A stretch of DNA of 64,000 nt from NCBI GenBank assembly GCA_023954075.1, contig JAMLIV010000001.1, positions 310,001 through 374,000 on the forward strand, in the 5' to 3' direction. Position 1 is the first letter of the stretch. Each line of letters starts with the position of its first letter. Positions 37,317 to 45,986 of this stretch are shown here, piece after piece. The translations under genes were made by a program, and so were the position numbers. This DNA comes from Lysobacteraceae bacterium. GTDB taxonomy: Bacteria > Pseudomonadota > Gammaproteobacteria > Xanthomonadales > Xanthomonadaceae. The notes under the pieces were generated by a model. The model was not told the origin of the DNA. It did not search any database and saw only the letters and a list, made by a program, of their open reading frames with translations.

Positions 37317-37999
37317 GATCCTGCCACAGGGTGGCCTGAGTTTCCGGACGGAACAAGTTCTCGTTTGCCCCGGATTTGTCCCAATGGAACGACGCCATTG
37401 CGCGCCTTGCCCAGGACGACGTGATTGACTAGCACAGCGCCCGGAAAACGGCTTGGCGGAAGAAGCTTCGGACATGTCGTTCCGCTCCTTGCCTAGGATC
37501 TTGAAAGCGTCCTCAAAGTCTTGGGCGGCGTCTCCACAAAGCCTACGCTCACCGTCAAGGCAGGCACGTATCCCGGTTCCGGCTCGCCTCGCGTCCAACT
37601 GGCGCTGGAAGGTTGACGACAGTCTCGGGAACTTCCTGCGCGAATTCGACGGCGAATTCCGGCCCAGGTTCTTCGACGATGGTGGGAGGCGTAACCTTGG
37701 GAAGAATCGCGGGAAGTAGCGGGACCAACCTTCCAGCGGTACACCGGCGTGACGCCAGGCAGGATGTTCACGCAGGCGGTTGCTGCCCGGCCAGGTCGTC
37801 GGTGAAACGCTGCGCCGCGTTTCCGTTGGGGCAGCTGCTTCAAACCAGCAGCTCGGGCAGGCATCGGATCACCAAGCCAAGGAGTCCGTGTACGGCAGCG
37901 GTGAAGACGCGGCACTGCCACAGGAGCCGTCACAGGCGCTTCAGCCCGGAAAAGCAGAAGGGCCAGTGCCGTAAGACACTGACCCTTCAGTCATTCTTG
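37317..37999. other. 683-bp lower-GC stretch without a supportable gene, between tRNA genes
   Basis: Between the tRNA-Ala terminator and tRNA-Arg I see no convincing gene. Base composition drops to roughly 55-60 percent GC from the surrounding high-60s (judged by eye). Short open frames exist on both strands (for example plus 37453-37719, minus 37290-37598 and 37493-37933) but none has a ribosome site or family motif. On the minus strand, plausible peptide fragments (PTIVEEPGPEFAVEF; ERRLCGDAAQDFEDAFKILG) lie in different frames, as expected for a decayed gene. Two tRNA-flanked edges suggest the remains of an integrated element; no integrase motif or att repeat could be found. Confidence 0.6.
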
Positions 38000-38076
38000 T
38001 GGCGCGCCCGGAGAGATTCGAACTCCCGACCCCCAAGTTCGTAGCCTGGTGCTCTATCCAGCTGAGCTACGGGCGC
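38000..38076 (-). tRNA. tRNA-Arg (anticodon ACG)
   Basis: Complete 77-nt cloverleaf with encoded CCA: acceptor GCGCCCG/CGGGCGC, discriminator G, anticodon stem CCAGG/CTTGG around loop CTACGAA. The ACG anticodon should be edited to ICG by TadA, whose gene lies at 51017, to read CGU, CGC and CGA. T-arm contains TTCGAAT. Promoter lies upstream at 38089-38117. Confidence 0.97.
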
Positions 38077-38088
38077 ACAAGACGTGAA

Positions 38089-38117
38089 ATTATGCGGAGA
38101 TCGATGCTGTTCGTCAA
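38089..38117 (-). promoter_or_regulatory. promoter of tRNA-Arg
   Basis: On the minus strand TTGACG (38117-38112), 17 bp, CATAAT (38094-38089), ending 12 bp upstream of the tRNA 5' end. Confidence 0.75.
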
Positions 38118-38249
38118 GATCGAGGTGATCCGCACGCTCAGAAAAGGAACCAGCCGCTTCGACGGTTTCGCCGCCGCGCAAGGCACGAGGAGAAGTGGGC
38201 GGAAAATCTGCGCCACTACCCGCTGAACGCCAAGCGGAAAGTCATTTCG

Positions 38250-38334
<85 letters not shown>

Positions 38335-38375
38335 AAGGTGTCGAACCGCTCGCCGAGCCGGCGGGCGAGCCGCGC

Positions 38376-38404
38376 AATTTACGGCGTCGGCCGGGTTCTG
38401 TCAA
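38376..38404 (-). promoter_or_regulatory. promoter of tRNA-Leu, inside the end of pbpC
   Basis: A consensus -35 TTGACA (38404-38399), 17-bp spacer and TAAATT (38381-38376) on the minus strand. The -35 lies in the last codons of pbpC and the -10 overlaps its TAA-type stop region at 38379. Leader of about 35 nt before the tRNA. Confidence 0.8.
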
Positions 38405-40781
38405 CAGGACCGAGGGTATCCGTGGCGTTTCGTTCTCGCCCATCATCGAGCACCCGCAGGTCGATGCTGGCATAGCGGCCCTGGGCGTCGATGGCCACGA
38501 GCCGCTGCGGGCCAGCCTGGTCGAATCGCAGTTGCACGGTGCTGCCGCTGCGGCTGTGTGCCACAAGGCGTCCATCCAGCAGCCACTGCACGGTCTCGCC
38601 GGTACCCAGTGCGCGCAGGGTGACCTCCGGGGCGCGTTGCCGGTTGCCGGGGCTGCGCAGCACCGCGCCGTCCACCAGGCCGACGATCTGCAGCGCCTGT
38701 ACGGGTTCTGCGGTGTCGACGCAGTCCGGGGCCAGCGCCGGCAGGGTCGCCTGGCGGCGCTCGCCCGCCGCCAGCCAGGGCAGGACCAGGGGCGGCCACG
38801 GAGCGAGGCTGGCCAGCTCGTCCGCGTGCGGGCGGCTGCACGCATCGCCCAGGCGCTGGCCGCTGTGCCGGTCGCGACGGTAGGAGACGGGTGCGGGTGC
38901 CGCATGCGTCGGGCCGGGCAGGGTCGGTGGAATCGTGCCGTCCAGCACCCAGGCGGCGTGCCGGCGCACGCAGTGTTCGGGAAGCGTGGCGTCCTCGCGC
39001 TGGCCCAGCGGCCAGCAGATCGTGGCGGTGCCGACGCTGGCCGGTGCGGATGACGCCGCGGCCTGCAGCGTTCGCGGAAGCATGTCGTTGATGGCGAACA
39101 GCAGGGGCAGGGCGGTGATGGCACCGTACTGGCCGGGCAGCGGCGTGCCGTCGGGGCGGCCGATCCATACGCCGATGATCGCTCCCGGCGCGGCACCGAT
39201 GGCCCAGGCGTCGCGGAAACCGTAGCTGGTGCCCGTTTTCCACGCCAGGTTCGCGCGGCGCGAGGTGTCGATGCGTTCTTCCAGCGTGCCGGGGCGGGCG
39301 GTGTCGGAAATCATCTGGCGCACGATCCATGCAGCACCGGGCGAGAGCAGGCGGCGTTCCCGCAGGGGCTCGTCGGCGATCAGGCGCGGGCGCGCGGCGA
39401 GGCCCTCGCGCTGCAGCGCGGCGTAGGCACCGACGAGATCCTCCAGGCGTGCCTCGGTGCCGCCCAGGATCATCGCCAGATTCGGTTCGCTGCCGCGCGG
39501 CAGGCGCAGCGGCGCGCCGGCATGCGCCATGCGCGCGCTGAAGCGCGCCGGGCCCACGGCGTCGAGCAACGCCACGGCCGGCACGTTGAGCGATTCGCGC
39601 AGCGCGTCGTGTGCGGCGACGGGGCCGCGAAAGCGCTGATCGAAGTTGCCCGGACGGTAACCGCCGAACGCCTGCGGCGCGTCCACCAGCAGGCTCTGCG
39701 AGTGGATGAGGCCGTCGTCGAGCGCCAGCCCGTAGAGGAATGGCTTGAGGGTGGAGCCGGGCGAACGCCAGGCGCGCGCCATGTCGATGTGGCCGAAGCT
39801 GGCATCGTCGCCGAAGCGCGCGGCACCGACGTAGGCCAGCACTTCCATGCTGTCGGTTCGGGCAACGATGACCGCGGCCGAGGTGCGCGGTGGCAGGCGA
39901 TCGACCCAGTCGGCCACGCGCGACTCGATGCGCACCTGGAGGTCGGCATCCAGCGTGGAGCGGATGCGGCGGCTGCGCGGATTGTCGCGGCGCAGGCGTT
40001 CGGCCGCGAGCGCGGCGTGCAGGGGCGGCTGGAGCCGGCGCGCCGAAACCTGTTCGACGCGCGCGTCGGCGACGTCCGCCGCGCGCCATGCGCCCTGCGC
40101 GACCATGCGATCGAGCACCTTGTCGCGTGCCCGCTGCGCGCGTTCCGGCCAGCGGTCCGGGCGCAGCCGGCTGGGCGACTGCGGCAGCACCGCGAGCAGG
40201 GCGGCTTCGGCCCGGGAGAGTTCCGAGGCCGGTTTGCCCAGATAGCCGTAGCTTGCCGCCTGCACGCCCTGCAGGGTTCCCCCGAAGGGCGCGTAGTTGA
40301 GGTAAAGGGTGAGGATCTCGTCCTTGTCCAGGTGCCATTCGAGCTGCAGGGCGCGCGCCATCTGGCGCAGTTTTCCGCTCCAGGAATGCGGAATCGGCTC
40401 GATCAGGCGCGCAACCTGCATCGTCAGCGTGGAGCCGCCCGAGACGATCTTCCGATGCCACAGCGCCTGCACCGTGGCACGCAGGGTCGCAAACGGGTTG
40501 ATTCCACGGTGGCGGAAGAACCAGCGGTCCTCGTAGGTGATGAGAGCCTGGAGATACAGCGGCGAGACTTCCGTGGATTCGACCGGATAGCGCCACACGC
40601 CTTCGGCGTCGGCAAAGGCGCGCAGCGGCGTGCCGTCATGTGCCAGCACCACGCTCGCGCCATCGCGCTGGATGTCGGGCAGGGGTAGCGGGAACGCCCG
40701 GTCCAGGGCGAGCAGGGACGCCGCCAGCAGCAGGGCCGCGAGCAGCCATCGCGCGGCGTGGAAGGTGGAAACAGGACGCAT
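38379..40781 (-). CDS. pbpC: penicillin-binding protein 1C (bifunctional glycosyltransferase/transpeptidase)
   Basis: 800 residues. One N-terminal transmembrane helix (ARWLLAALLLAASLLALDRA) precedes the GT51 domain (YEDRWFFRHRGINPFATLRA, with GGSTLTMQVARL), the transpeptidase domain with SxxK in SPGSTLKPFLYG, SLNVP and KTGTSYGFRDAW, and a C-terminal BiPBP_C Ig-like domain (residues about 710-790) typical of PBP1C. It lies in the periplasm. The usual partner gene, the alpha-2-macroglobulin yfhM, is not in the window. I chose 40781; an ATG at 40817 adds 12 residues and neither start has a clear ribosome site. Confidence 0.94.
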   Translation of the reverse strand: MRPVSTFHAARWLLAALLLAASLLALDRAFPLPLPDIQRDGASVVLAHDGTPLRAFADAEGVWRYPVESTEVSPLYLQALITYEDRWFFRHRGINPFATLRATVQALWHRKIVSGGSTLTMQVARLIEPIPHSWSGKLRQMARALQLEWHLDKDEILTLYLNYAPFGGTLQGVQAASYGYLGKPASELSRAEAALLAVLPQSPSRLRPDRWPERAQRARDKVLDRMVAQGAWRAADVADARVEQVSARRLQPPLHAALAAERLRRDNPRSRRIRSTLDADLQVRIESRVADWVDRLPPRTSAAVIVARTDSMEVLAYVGAARFGDDASFGHIDMARAWRSPGSTLKPFLYGLALDDGLIHSQSLLVDAPQAFGGYRPGNFDQRFRGPVAAHDALRESLNVPAVALLDAVGPARFSARMAHAGAPLRLPRGSEPNLAMILGGTEARLEDLVGAYAALQREGLAARPRLIADEPLRERRLLSPGAAWIVRQMISDTARPGTLEERIDTSRRANLAWKTGTSYGFRDAWAIGAAPGAIIGVWIGRPDGTPLPGQYGAITALPLLFAINDMLPRTLQAAASSAPASVGTATICWPLGQREDATLPEHCVRRHAAWVLDGTIPPTLPGPTHAAPAPVSYRRDRHSGQRLGDACSRPHADELASLAPWPPLVLPWLAAGERRQATLPALAPDCVDTAEPVQALQIVGLVDGAVLRSPGNRQRAPEVTLRALGTGETVQWLLDGRLVAHSRSGSTVQLRFDQAGPQRLVAIDAQGRYASIDLRVLDDGRERNATDTLGPVDRTRPTP

Positions 40782-40941
40782 CGCGAAAGACTGCCACGAC
40801 CGCGGGTCGGAAATCATGGCGGTTCCCGGGCCAATCGTGCCGGTGGCTGAATCGCGGGACGCCGCCGCACGCCGGGCGGCTTGGCACGCGCGCGACGGGG
40901 GTTTAGCGTGCCGGCAGGTGATGGCAGGAAGGAGGTGCGTC

Positions 40942-41331
40942 GTGAAAGCATGGATCGGATCGGTGGCAGTCCTGGCGGCCGCGCTCGCGCTGTCAGGGTG
41001 CGCCAGCCGCGGCGGAACGGCGGCGGAGGCGCCTCAACGCGACTGTTTTTCCTCGGGCCGGGTGTCCGGCTTCACGCCCGTGGACGCCACCACGGTGCGC
41101 CTGCGCGTGGGCGTGAAGGACGAGTACGAGCTGACCCTCCTGGGCTACTGTCCCGACGTGGACTGGACCCAGCGCATCGCGCTGCGCAGCGTGAGCGGCT
41201 CGTCGATGATCTGCACCAGCGATGCGATGGGCTGGGAGATCGTCGTGCTCGACCGGCCCGGCATTGGGCCCGATTCCTGCCGCGTGCGTGCGATTCGAAA
41301 GCTGGAGTCCGAGGTCCGCGTCCAGCCCTGA
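40942..41331 (+). CDS. DUF6491 family lipoprotein
   Basis: 129 residues, GTG start at 40942 preceded by a perfect AGGAGG at 6-nt spacing; an earlier ATG is less well placed. Signal VLAAALALSGC gives a lipobox at LSGC. The mature part matches DUF6491: RDCFSSGRVSGFTPVDATTV, YELTLLGYCPDVDWTQRIAL, SSMICTSDAMGWEIVV and a disulfide-ready Cys pattern. Family members are common in Xanthomonadales and relatives; no function is known. It diverges from pbpC. Confidence 0.85.
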   Translation: MKAWIGSVAVLAAALALSGCASRGGTAAEAPQRDCFSSGRVSGFTPVDATTVRLRVGVKDEYELTLLGYCPDVDWTQRIALRSVSGSSMICTSDAMGWEIVVLDRPGIGPDSCRVRAIRKLESEVRVQP

Positions 41332-41486
41332 CCGATCGGCGCAGCGGGTGCCGGCACCCGGATGGCGATGCGCTGCCGATGGCGCGGATGCGTGCTTTGC
41401 CTTCCGGGTGCGGTCGATGATCCAATAGGCGGTCGGCTTGCGGGTAAACGGCCGAAAACTCCTCCCCGTTTTCATGGATTCGCGCC

Positions 41487-42686
41487 GTGTCCTTCTTTTC
41501 TTCCGTGGCCCTCGCCCCCGACGATCCCATTCTGGGCCTGACCGATGCCTGGCTCGCCGATCCGCGCAGCCCCAAGGTGAATCTCGGGGTGGGCGTGTAT
41601 TACGACGCCGACGGCCGGCAGGTCTTGCCCGAGTCGGTGATGCGCGCCGAAGCCACTCTGACCGCCCGGCGCAGGGCGCGCAGCTACATCCCCATCGACG
41701 GGCTGCCCGATTACGACAGCGCCACCCAGCGCCTGGTGTTCGGCGAGGACTGCGCTGCCGCAGCCGAAGGGCGGGTGGTGACGGCACAGACGCTGGGCGG
41801 CACCGGCGCGCTGCGCGTGGGTGCCGACTTTCTCAAGGCGACGCTGCCTTTCGCGAAGGTGACCATCAGCCAGCCGAGCTGGCCCAACCACCAGGTCTTG
41901 TTCCGCGCCGCCGGCTTCGAGATCGGCAACTATCCCTATTACCACGCAGACAGCCACGGGGTGGATTTCCCCGCGATGCTGGCGGCGCTGCGGGCCATGG
42001 ATGCCGGCACCGTGGTGCTGCTGCACGCCTGCTGCCACAACCCGACCGGGGCCGATCTTTCCACCGCGCAGTGGCGCGAAGTGGCCGGCGCGGTGCGCGA
42101 TCGCGGCTTGCTGCCGTTCGTGGACATGGCCTACCAGGGCTTTGACCGCGGCATCGCGGAAGATGCGCAGGGCATCGCGATCCTTCTGGAGGCGGGTGTG
42201 GAAAACCTGCTGGTGGCCAACTCCTGTTCCAAATCGTTTTCGCTTTACGGCGAGCGCGTCGGCGTGCTGTCGCTGGTGTGCGCCTCGGCCGATGAGGCCC
42301 GGCGCGTGCGTTCGCAGGTCAAGCAGACCATCCGCGCGAACTACTCCAACCCGCCGACCCACGGCGCGGCGCTGGTGGCGACGATCCTTGGCGACCCGGA
42401 CCTTCGCGCCCAGTGGGAGGAGGAGGTCGGCCAGATGCGCGGGCGCATCAAGGCGATGCGCAACGGCCTGGTCGCGCGGCTGGCGGCGCTCGGGCATCCG
42501 GAGTTCGCATTCATCAACCGCCAGGCCGGCATGTTCACCTATTCGGGCCTGAGTCCGGCCCAGGTGCAGCGCCTGCGCGATGAGTTCGCCATTTACGCGG
42601 TGTCGTCCGGACGCATCTGCGTCAGCGCGCTGAACGAGGCCAACCTCGACTACGTGGCGGATGCGATCGCGCGGGTGGCCGGATGA
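41487..42686 (+). CDS. aspartate/aromatic aminotransferase (class I PLP)
   Basis: 399 residues beginning [20 protein letters not shown]. Family markers: [46 protein letters not shown] and the PLP lysine in [16 protein letters not shown], then the substrate arginine near [10 protein letters not shown]. Matches the TyrB/AspC group, which moves amino groups between glutamate and oxaloacetate or aromatic keto acids; sequence alone does not choose between them. GTG start at 41487 without a strong ribosome site. Overlaps cmk by ATGA. Confidence 0.93.
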   Translation: MSFFSSVALAPDDPILGLTDAWLADPRSPKVNLGVGVYYDADGRQVLPESVMRAEATLTARRRARSYIPIDGLPDYDSATQRLVFGEDCAAAAEGRVVTAQTLGGTGALRVGADFLKATLPFAKVTISQPSWPNHQVLFRAAGFEIGNYPYYHADSHGVDFPAMLAALRAMDAGTVVLLHACCHNPTGADLSTAQWREVAGAVRDRGLLPFVDMAYQGFDRGIAEDAQGIAILLEAGVENLLVANSCSKSFSLYGERVGVLSLVCASADEARRVRSQVKQTIRANYSNPPTHGAALVATILGDPDLRAQWEEEVGQMRGRIKAMRNGLVARLAALGHPEFAFINRQAGMFTYSGLSPAQVQRLRDEFAIYAVSSGRICVSALNEANLDYVADAIARVAG

Positions 42687-43363
42687 GTGCGGATGTGCCG
42701 ATCCTGACGATCGACGGCCCCTCCGGGTCGGGCAAGGGCACGATCAGCCGCATCGTGGCGCAGCGGCTGGGCTGGCACTATCTGGATTCGGGCGCGCTGT
42801 ACCGCGCGGTCGGAGTCGCCGCGGGCTGGGCCAATGCCGACCTGTCCGATCCGGCCGCGCTCGCGCGGCTGGCCCGCGACACCGTGATCGAGTTCCGTAC
42901 CGACGGCAGTGCCGAACCGCGGGTGCTGGTCGATGGCACCGATGCGACCGACGAGTTGCGCACTGAAACCGCCGGCGCGGCGGCCTCGGCCATCGCCGCC
43001 GTGCCCGAAGTGCGCGCCGCGCTGTTCCAGAAGCAGCGCGATTTCCTGCGTCCGCCGGGACTGGTGGCCGACGGGCGCGACATGGGCACCGTGGTGTTCC
43101 CGGAAGCGGCGCACAAGGTGTTCCTGTCGGCCAGCGCCGAGGAACGCGCCCGCCGCCGGCATAAGCAGTTGAGTGATAAAGGACTTGAGGTTACAATTGA
43201 CGTCCTGCTGCGCGAAATCCAGGCGCGCGATGCGCGCGATGCGCAACGCGTTGTGGCACCGTTGAAGGCAGCGCCCGATGCGGTTCTCGTGGATTCCACT
43301 GGCATCCCCGTCGAAGCAGTCGTCGAACGGGTCCTGGCGATGGTCACCTCGCCGGGACGCTGA
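42683..43363 (+). CDS. cmk: cytidylate kinase
   Basis: Phosphorylates CMP and dCMP. 226 residues: P-loop [10 protein letters not shown] (residues 11-20), [12 protein letters not shown], and [20 protein letters not shown] in the substrate region. The codons from 43169 to 43200 are AT-rich and rare for this genome because they carry the rpsA promoter. ATG overlaps the aminotransferase stop; rpsA follows after a terminator-like hairpin, the conserved cmk-rpsA order. Confidence 0.96.
   Translation: MSADVPILTIDGPSGSGKGTISRIVAQRLGWHYLDSGALYRAVGVAAGWANADLSDPAALARLARDTVIEFRTDGSAEPRVLVDGTDATDELRTETAGAAASAIAAVPEVRAALFQKQRDFLRPPGLVADGRDMGTVVFPEAAHKVFLSASAEERARRRHKQLSDKGLEVTIDVLLREIQARDARDAQRVVAPLKAAPDAVLVDSTGIPVEAVVERVLAMVTSPGR
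43169..43197 (+). promoter_or_regulatory. intragenic rpsA promoter within cmk
   Basis: TTGAGT (43169-43174), exactly 17 bp, then TACAAT (43192-43197). The codons here (AGT GAT AAA GGA CTT GAG GTT ACA ATT) contrast with the GC-ending codons on both sides, a sign of selection for the DNA signal. An rpsA promoter within cmk is known in E. coli. Confidence 0.8.
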
Positions 43364-43413
43364 TTTCGTTACGGCACCTCGCTTGGCGTCGGAGGTTTTC
43401 GTGTTGCAGGAGG

Positions 43414-43450
43414 TCCCGGGGCCGGGCGGCCGCCGGGTGTTTTTTCTTTT
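43414..43450 (+). terminator. terminator or attenuator in the rpsA leader
   Basis: GC-only hairpin beginning CCCGGGGCCGG and closing GCCGCCGGG (43415-43437), followed by TGTTTTTTCTTTT (43438-43450). It has the form of an intrinsic terminator between cmk and rpsA. Because the rpsA promoter in cmk lies upstream, it may act as an attenuator of rpsA rather than a simple end. Confidence 0.75.
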
Positions 43451-43504
43451 CAACCAGGTGGGTCGCGTGCGCGTGGCCCGTGTGTCCAACCGAGTAAACA
43501 TCCA

Positions 43505-45178
43505 ATGACTGAATCATTCGCAGAACTGTTCGAAGAGAGCGAAAAGCTGTCCAAGCTCAAGCCCGGCGCCATCGTGATCGGCGTCGTGGTGGACGTACGC
43601 AACGACGTGGTCGTGATCAACGCCGGACTCAAGTCCGAGGGCATCGTCCCGATCGAACAGTTCCGTAACGAGGCCGGTGAAATCGACGTGGGGATCGGCG
43701 ACGAGGTCAAGGTCGCCCTCGACTCCCTCGAAAACGGCTTCGGCGAGACCGTGCTCTCGCGCGAGAAGGCCAAGCGCGCCATGGTGTGGGACGAGCTCGA
43801 AGAGGCCATGGAGGCCGGCGAGATCATCACCGGCCGCATCAGCGGCAAGGTCAAGGGCGGCTTCACCGTCGACGTCAAGGACGTGCGCGCGTTCCTGCCT
43901 GGTTCGCTGGTCGACGTGCGCCCGGTGCGCGACCCGGTCTATCTCGAGGGCAAGGAACTCGAGTTCAAGATCATCAAGCTCGATCGCAAGCGCAACAATG
44001 TCGTCGTCTCCCGCCGCGCGGTGGTCGAGAGCGAGCATTCGGAAGAGCGCGAGCAGCTGCTCGAGCGCCTGCAGGAAGGCGCGATCGTGGACGGCGTGGT
44101 CAAGAACCTCACCGACTACGGCGCGTTCGTGGACCTGGGCGGCATCGATGGTCTGCTGCACATCACCGACATGGCGTGGAAGCGCGTGCGCCACCCGTCC
44201 GAAGTGGTGGAAGTGGGCCAGGAAATGAAGGTGCGCGTGCTCAAGTTCGACCGCGAGCGCAACCGCGTGTCGCTGGGCCTGAAGCAGCTGGGCGAGGATC
44301 CGTGGGACAACATCGCCCGCCGTTACCCGACCGGCGCGCGCCTGTTCGGCAAGGTGTCCAACGTCACCGACTACGGCTGCTTCGTCGAGATCGAGCCGGG
44401 CGTCGAGGGTCTGGTGCACGTGTCGGAAATGGACTGGACCAACAAGAACGTCAATCCCTCCAAGGTGGTGCAGGTGGGTGACGAGACCGAGGTCGTGGTC
44501 CTGGACGTGGACGAGGAGCGTCGCCGCATCTCGCTGGGCATCAAGCAGACCCGCTCCAACCCGTGGGAAGCTTTCGCCGCCATCTTCAAGAAGGGCGACA
44601 AGGTCTCCGGCCAGATCAAGTCGATCACCGACTTCGGCATCTTCGTGGGCCTGGACGGCGGCATCGACGGCCTGGTGCACCTCTCCGACATCTCCTGGAA
44701 CGCCACCGGCGAAGAGCTGGTCCGCCAGTTCAAGAAGGGCGATACGGTCGAGGCGGTGGTGCTGGCGGTCGATCCGGAGCGCGAGCGCATCTCGCTGGGC
44801 GTCAAGCAGCTCGAGCAGGATCCGTTCGGCCAGTACATGGCCGCGCATCCGAAGGGCAGCGTCGTCACCGGCACGGTGAAGGAAGTCGATCCCCGTGGTG
44901 CCACGATCGAGCTGGCCGAAGGTATCGAGGGCTATGTGCGCGCCAACGACATCGCCAAGGAGCGTGTCGAGGACGCCACCCAGCACCTCAAGGTCGGTGA
45001 CGAGGTCGAGGCCAAGTACATCGGCCTGGATCGCAAGGGACGCACGCTGCAGCTCTCCATCCGCGCCAAGGACGACGCCGAGCTGGCGGAGACCCTGGCC
45101 GAGTACCAGAGCGCCTCCGGCGGCACCACCAAGCTGGGCGCGCTCCTGCGCGAGCAGCTGGGCGGCAAGTCCGAGTAA
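43505..45178 (+). CDS. rpsA: 30S ribosomal protein bS1
   Basis: 557 residues with six S1 (OB-fold) repeats, for example [40 protein letters not shown] and [20 protein letters not shown]. The first two bind the ribosome, the rest mRNA, allowing initiation on structured messages. Same length as E. coli S1. No canonical ribosome site precedes the ATG (only GAGT 14 nt upstream), as for E. coli rpsA, whose leader is self-regulated by S1. Upstream promoter in cmk and leader hairpin; downstream a strong hairpin before ihfB. Confidence 0.98.
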   Translation: MTESFAELFEESEKLSKLKPGAIVIGVVVDVRNDVVVINAGLKSEGIVPIEQFRNEAGEIDVGIGDEVKVALDSLENGFGETVLSREKAKRAMVWDELEEAMEAGEIITGRISGKVKGGFTVDVKDVRAFLPGSLVDVRPVRDPVYLEGKELEFKIIKLDRKRNNVVVSRRAVVESEHSEEREQLLERLQEGAIVDGVVKNLTDYGAFVDLGGIDGLLHITDMAWKRVRHPSEVVEVGQEMKVRVLKFDRERNRVSLGLKQLGEDPWDNIARRYPTGARLFGKVSNVTDYGCFVEIEPGVEGLVHVSEMDWTNKNVNPSKVVQVGDETEVVVLDVDEERRRISLGIKQTRSNPWEAFAAIFKKGDKVSGQIKSITDFGIFVGLDGGIDGLVHLSDISWNATGEELVRQFKKGDTVEAVVLAVDPERERISLGVKQLEQDPFGQYMAAHPKGSVVTGTVKEVDPRGATIELAEGIEGYVRANDIAKERVEDATQHLKVGDEVEAKYIGLDRKGRTLQLSIRAKDDAELAETLAEYQSASGGTTKLGALLREQLGGKSE

Positions 45179-45192
45179 GCGTTGCAGGGTTT

Positions 45193-45222
45193 CGGCATGA
45201 TCCGGTTCGCCGGGTCATGCCG
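45193..45222 (+). other. stable UUCG hairpin between rpsA and ihfB
   Basis: A 13-bp stem with one wobble (CGGCATGATCCGG / CCGGGTCATGCCG) closed by TTCG, 15 bp after the rpsA stop. No T-run follows, so it more likely protects the 3' end of rpsA mRNA or partially separates the two genes than terminates fully. Confidence 0.6.
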
Positions 45223-45266
45223 GGCCCGGTTCCATGTGTTGCACCATCCCTGGGGGGGAATGCGTC

Positions 45267-45578
45267 ATGACCAAGTCCGAACTCATCGAGATTCTTGCCG
45301 CGAGGCAGGTTCACCTGAAGTCCGATGACGTGGACCTGGCCGTCAAGACCCTGCTGGAGCAGATGAGCGCTTCGCTCGCCAATGGTGACCGCATCGAGAT
45401 CCGTGGTTTCGGCAGCTTCTCGTTGCACTACCGTCCGCCGCGCATCGGGCGCAATCCCAAGACCGGCGAATCCGTGGCCCTGCCGGGCAAGCACGTGCCC
45501 CATTTCAAGCCGGGCAAGGAGCTGCGCGAGCGGGTCAACGCCGTGGTGCCGCTGCCGCAGGACGCCGGCGCCGACTGA
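45267..45578 (+). CDS. ihfB: integration host factor subunit beta
   Basis: 103 residues of the HU/IHF family: [20 protein letters not shown], then [20 protein letters not shown], and [20 protein letters not shown] with the minor-groove-inserting proline arm. It pairs with IHF-alpha to bend DNA. Slightly longer than E. coli IHF-beta at the C-terminus. Start at 45267 with GGGGGGA upstream; ATG at 45234 is not conserved. rpsA-ihfB is the standard order. Confidence 0.97.
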   Translation: MTKSELIEILAARQVHLKSDDVDLAVKTLLEQMSASLANGDRIEIRGFGSFSLHYRPPRIGRNPKTGESVALPGKHVPHFKPGKELRERVNAVVPLPQDAGAD

Positions 45579-45695
45579 TTCCATGCCGGCAGGGCGCGTC
45601 GCGCCCGATCCGTTCATGGCCGATCCGAGCGCAGCCTGCGGCCCATGCCGGCAATCGGCTAAGCTTGAGGGGATGTTTTCCCCGCGAGGCCCGGC

Positions 45696-45986
45696 ATGCG
45701 TCTTCTATCGCTGATACTTGCCGCCGCATTCCTGCTGGCGGGCATTGTCTTTGGTGCCCTCAATCCAATCGACGTGGTACTCGACTTCTACAGCTGGCAG
45801 GTCGAAGTGCCGCTGGGCGTGGCGCTGATCGGGGCCTGCCTGGGCGGAGCCTTGATCGCCGCACTGGTGCTCTGGGTTGCCGTGATCTGGCCGCAGCAGC
45901 GGCGCATTCGCGCCTTCGGGCGGGATCGCCGGGGCACCACCGCGCTCGCTCCGTCCACCCCGACGGCGTTTCCAGAAGATCCATGA
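45696..45986 (+). CDS. lapA: lipopolysaccharide assembly protein A
   Basis: 96 residues, DUF1049. Two transmembrane helices (LLSLILAAAFLLAGIVFGAL and a second at residues 40-65) with the NPIDVVLDFYSWQVEVPLGV loop between, then a basic cytoplasmic tail (PQQRRIRAFGRDRRG). In E. coli LapA works with LapB at the inner membrane in LPS homeostasis. Its stop overlaps the lapB ATG. Confidence 0.92.
   Translation: MRLLSLILAAAFLLAGIVFGALNPIDVVLDFYSWQVEVPLGVALIGACLGGALIAALVLWVAVIWPQQRRIRAFGRDRRGTTALAPSTPTAFPEDP

Noticed and set aside
37290..37933. Minus-strand frames beside tRNA-Ala as an integrase
   Set aside because: No R-H-R-Y catalytic residues and frames are broken; kept only as part of a possible decayed region.
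40918..40942. ATG at 40921 as the start of the DUF6491 lipoprotein
   Set aside because: The GTG at 40942 has a perfect AGGAGG at 6 nt and starts directly at the signal peptide.
45193..45222. Hairpin after rpsA as an intrinsic terminator
   Set aside because: The stem is strong, but no T-run follows on either strand, so I list it only as a hairpin.
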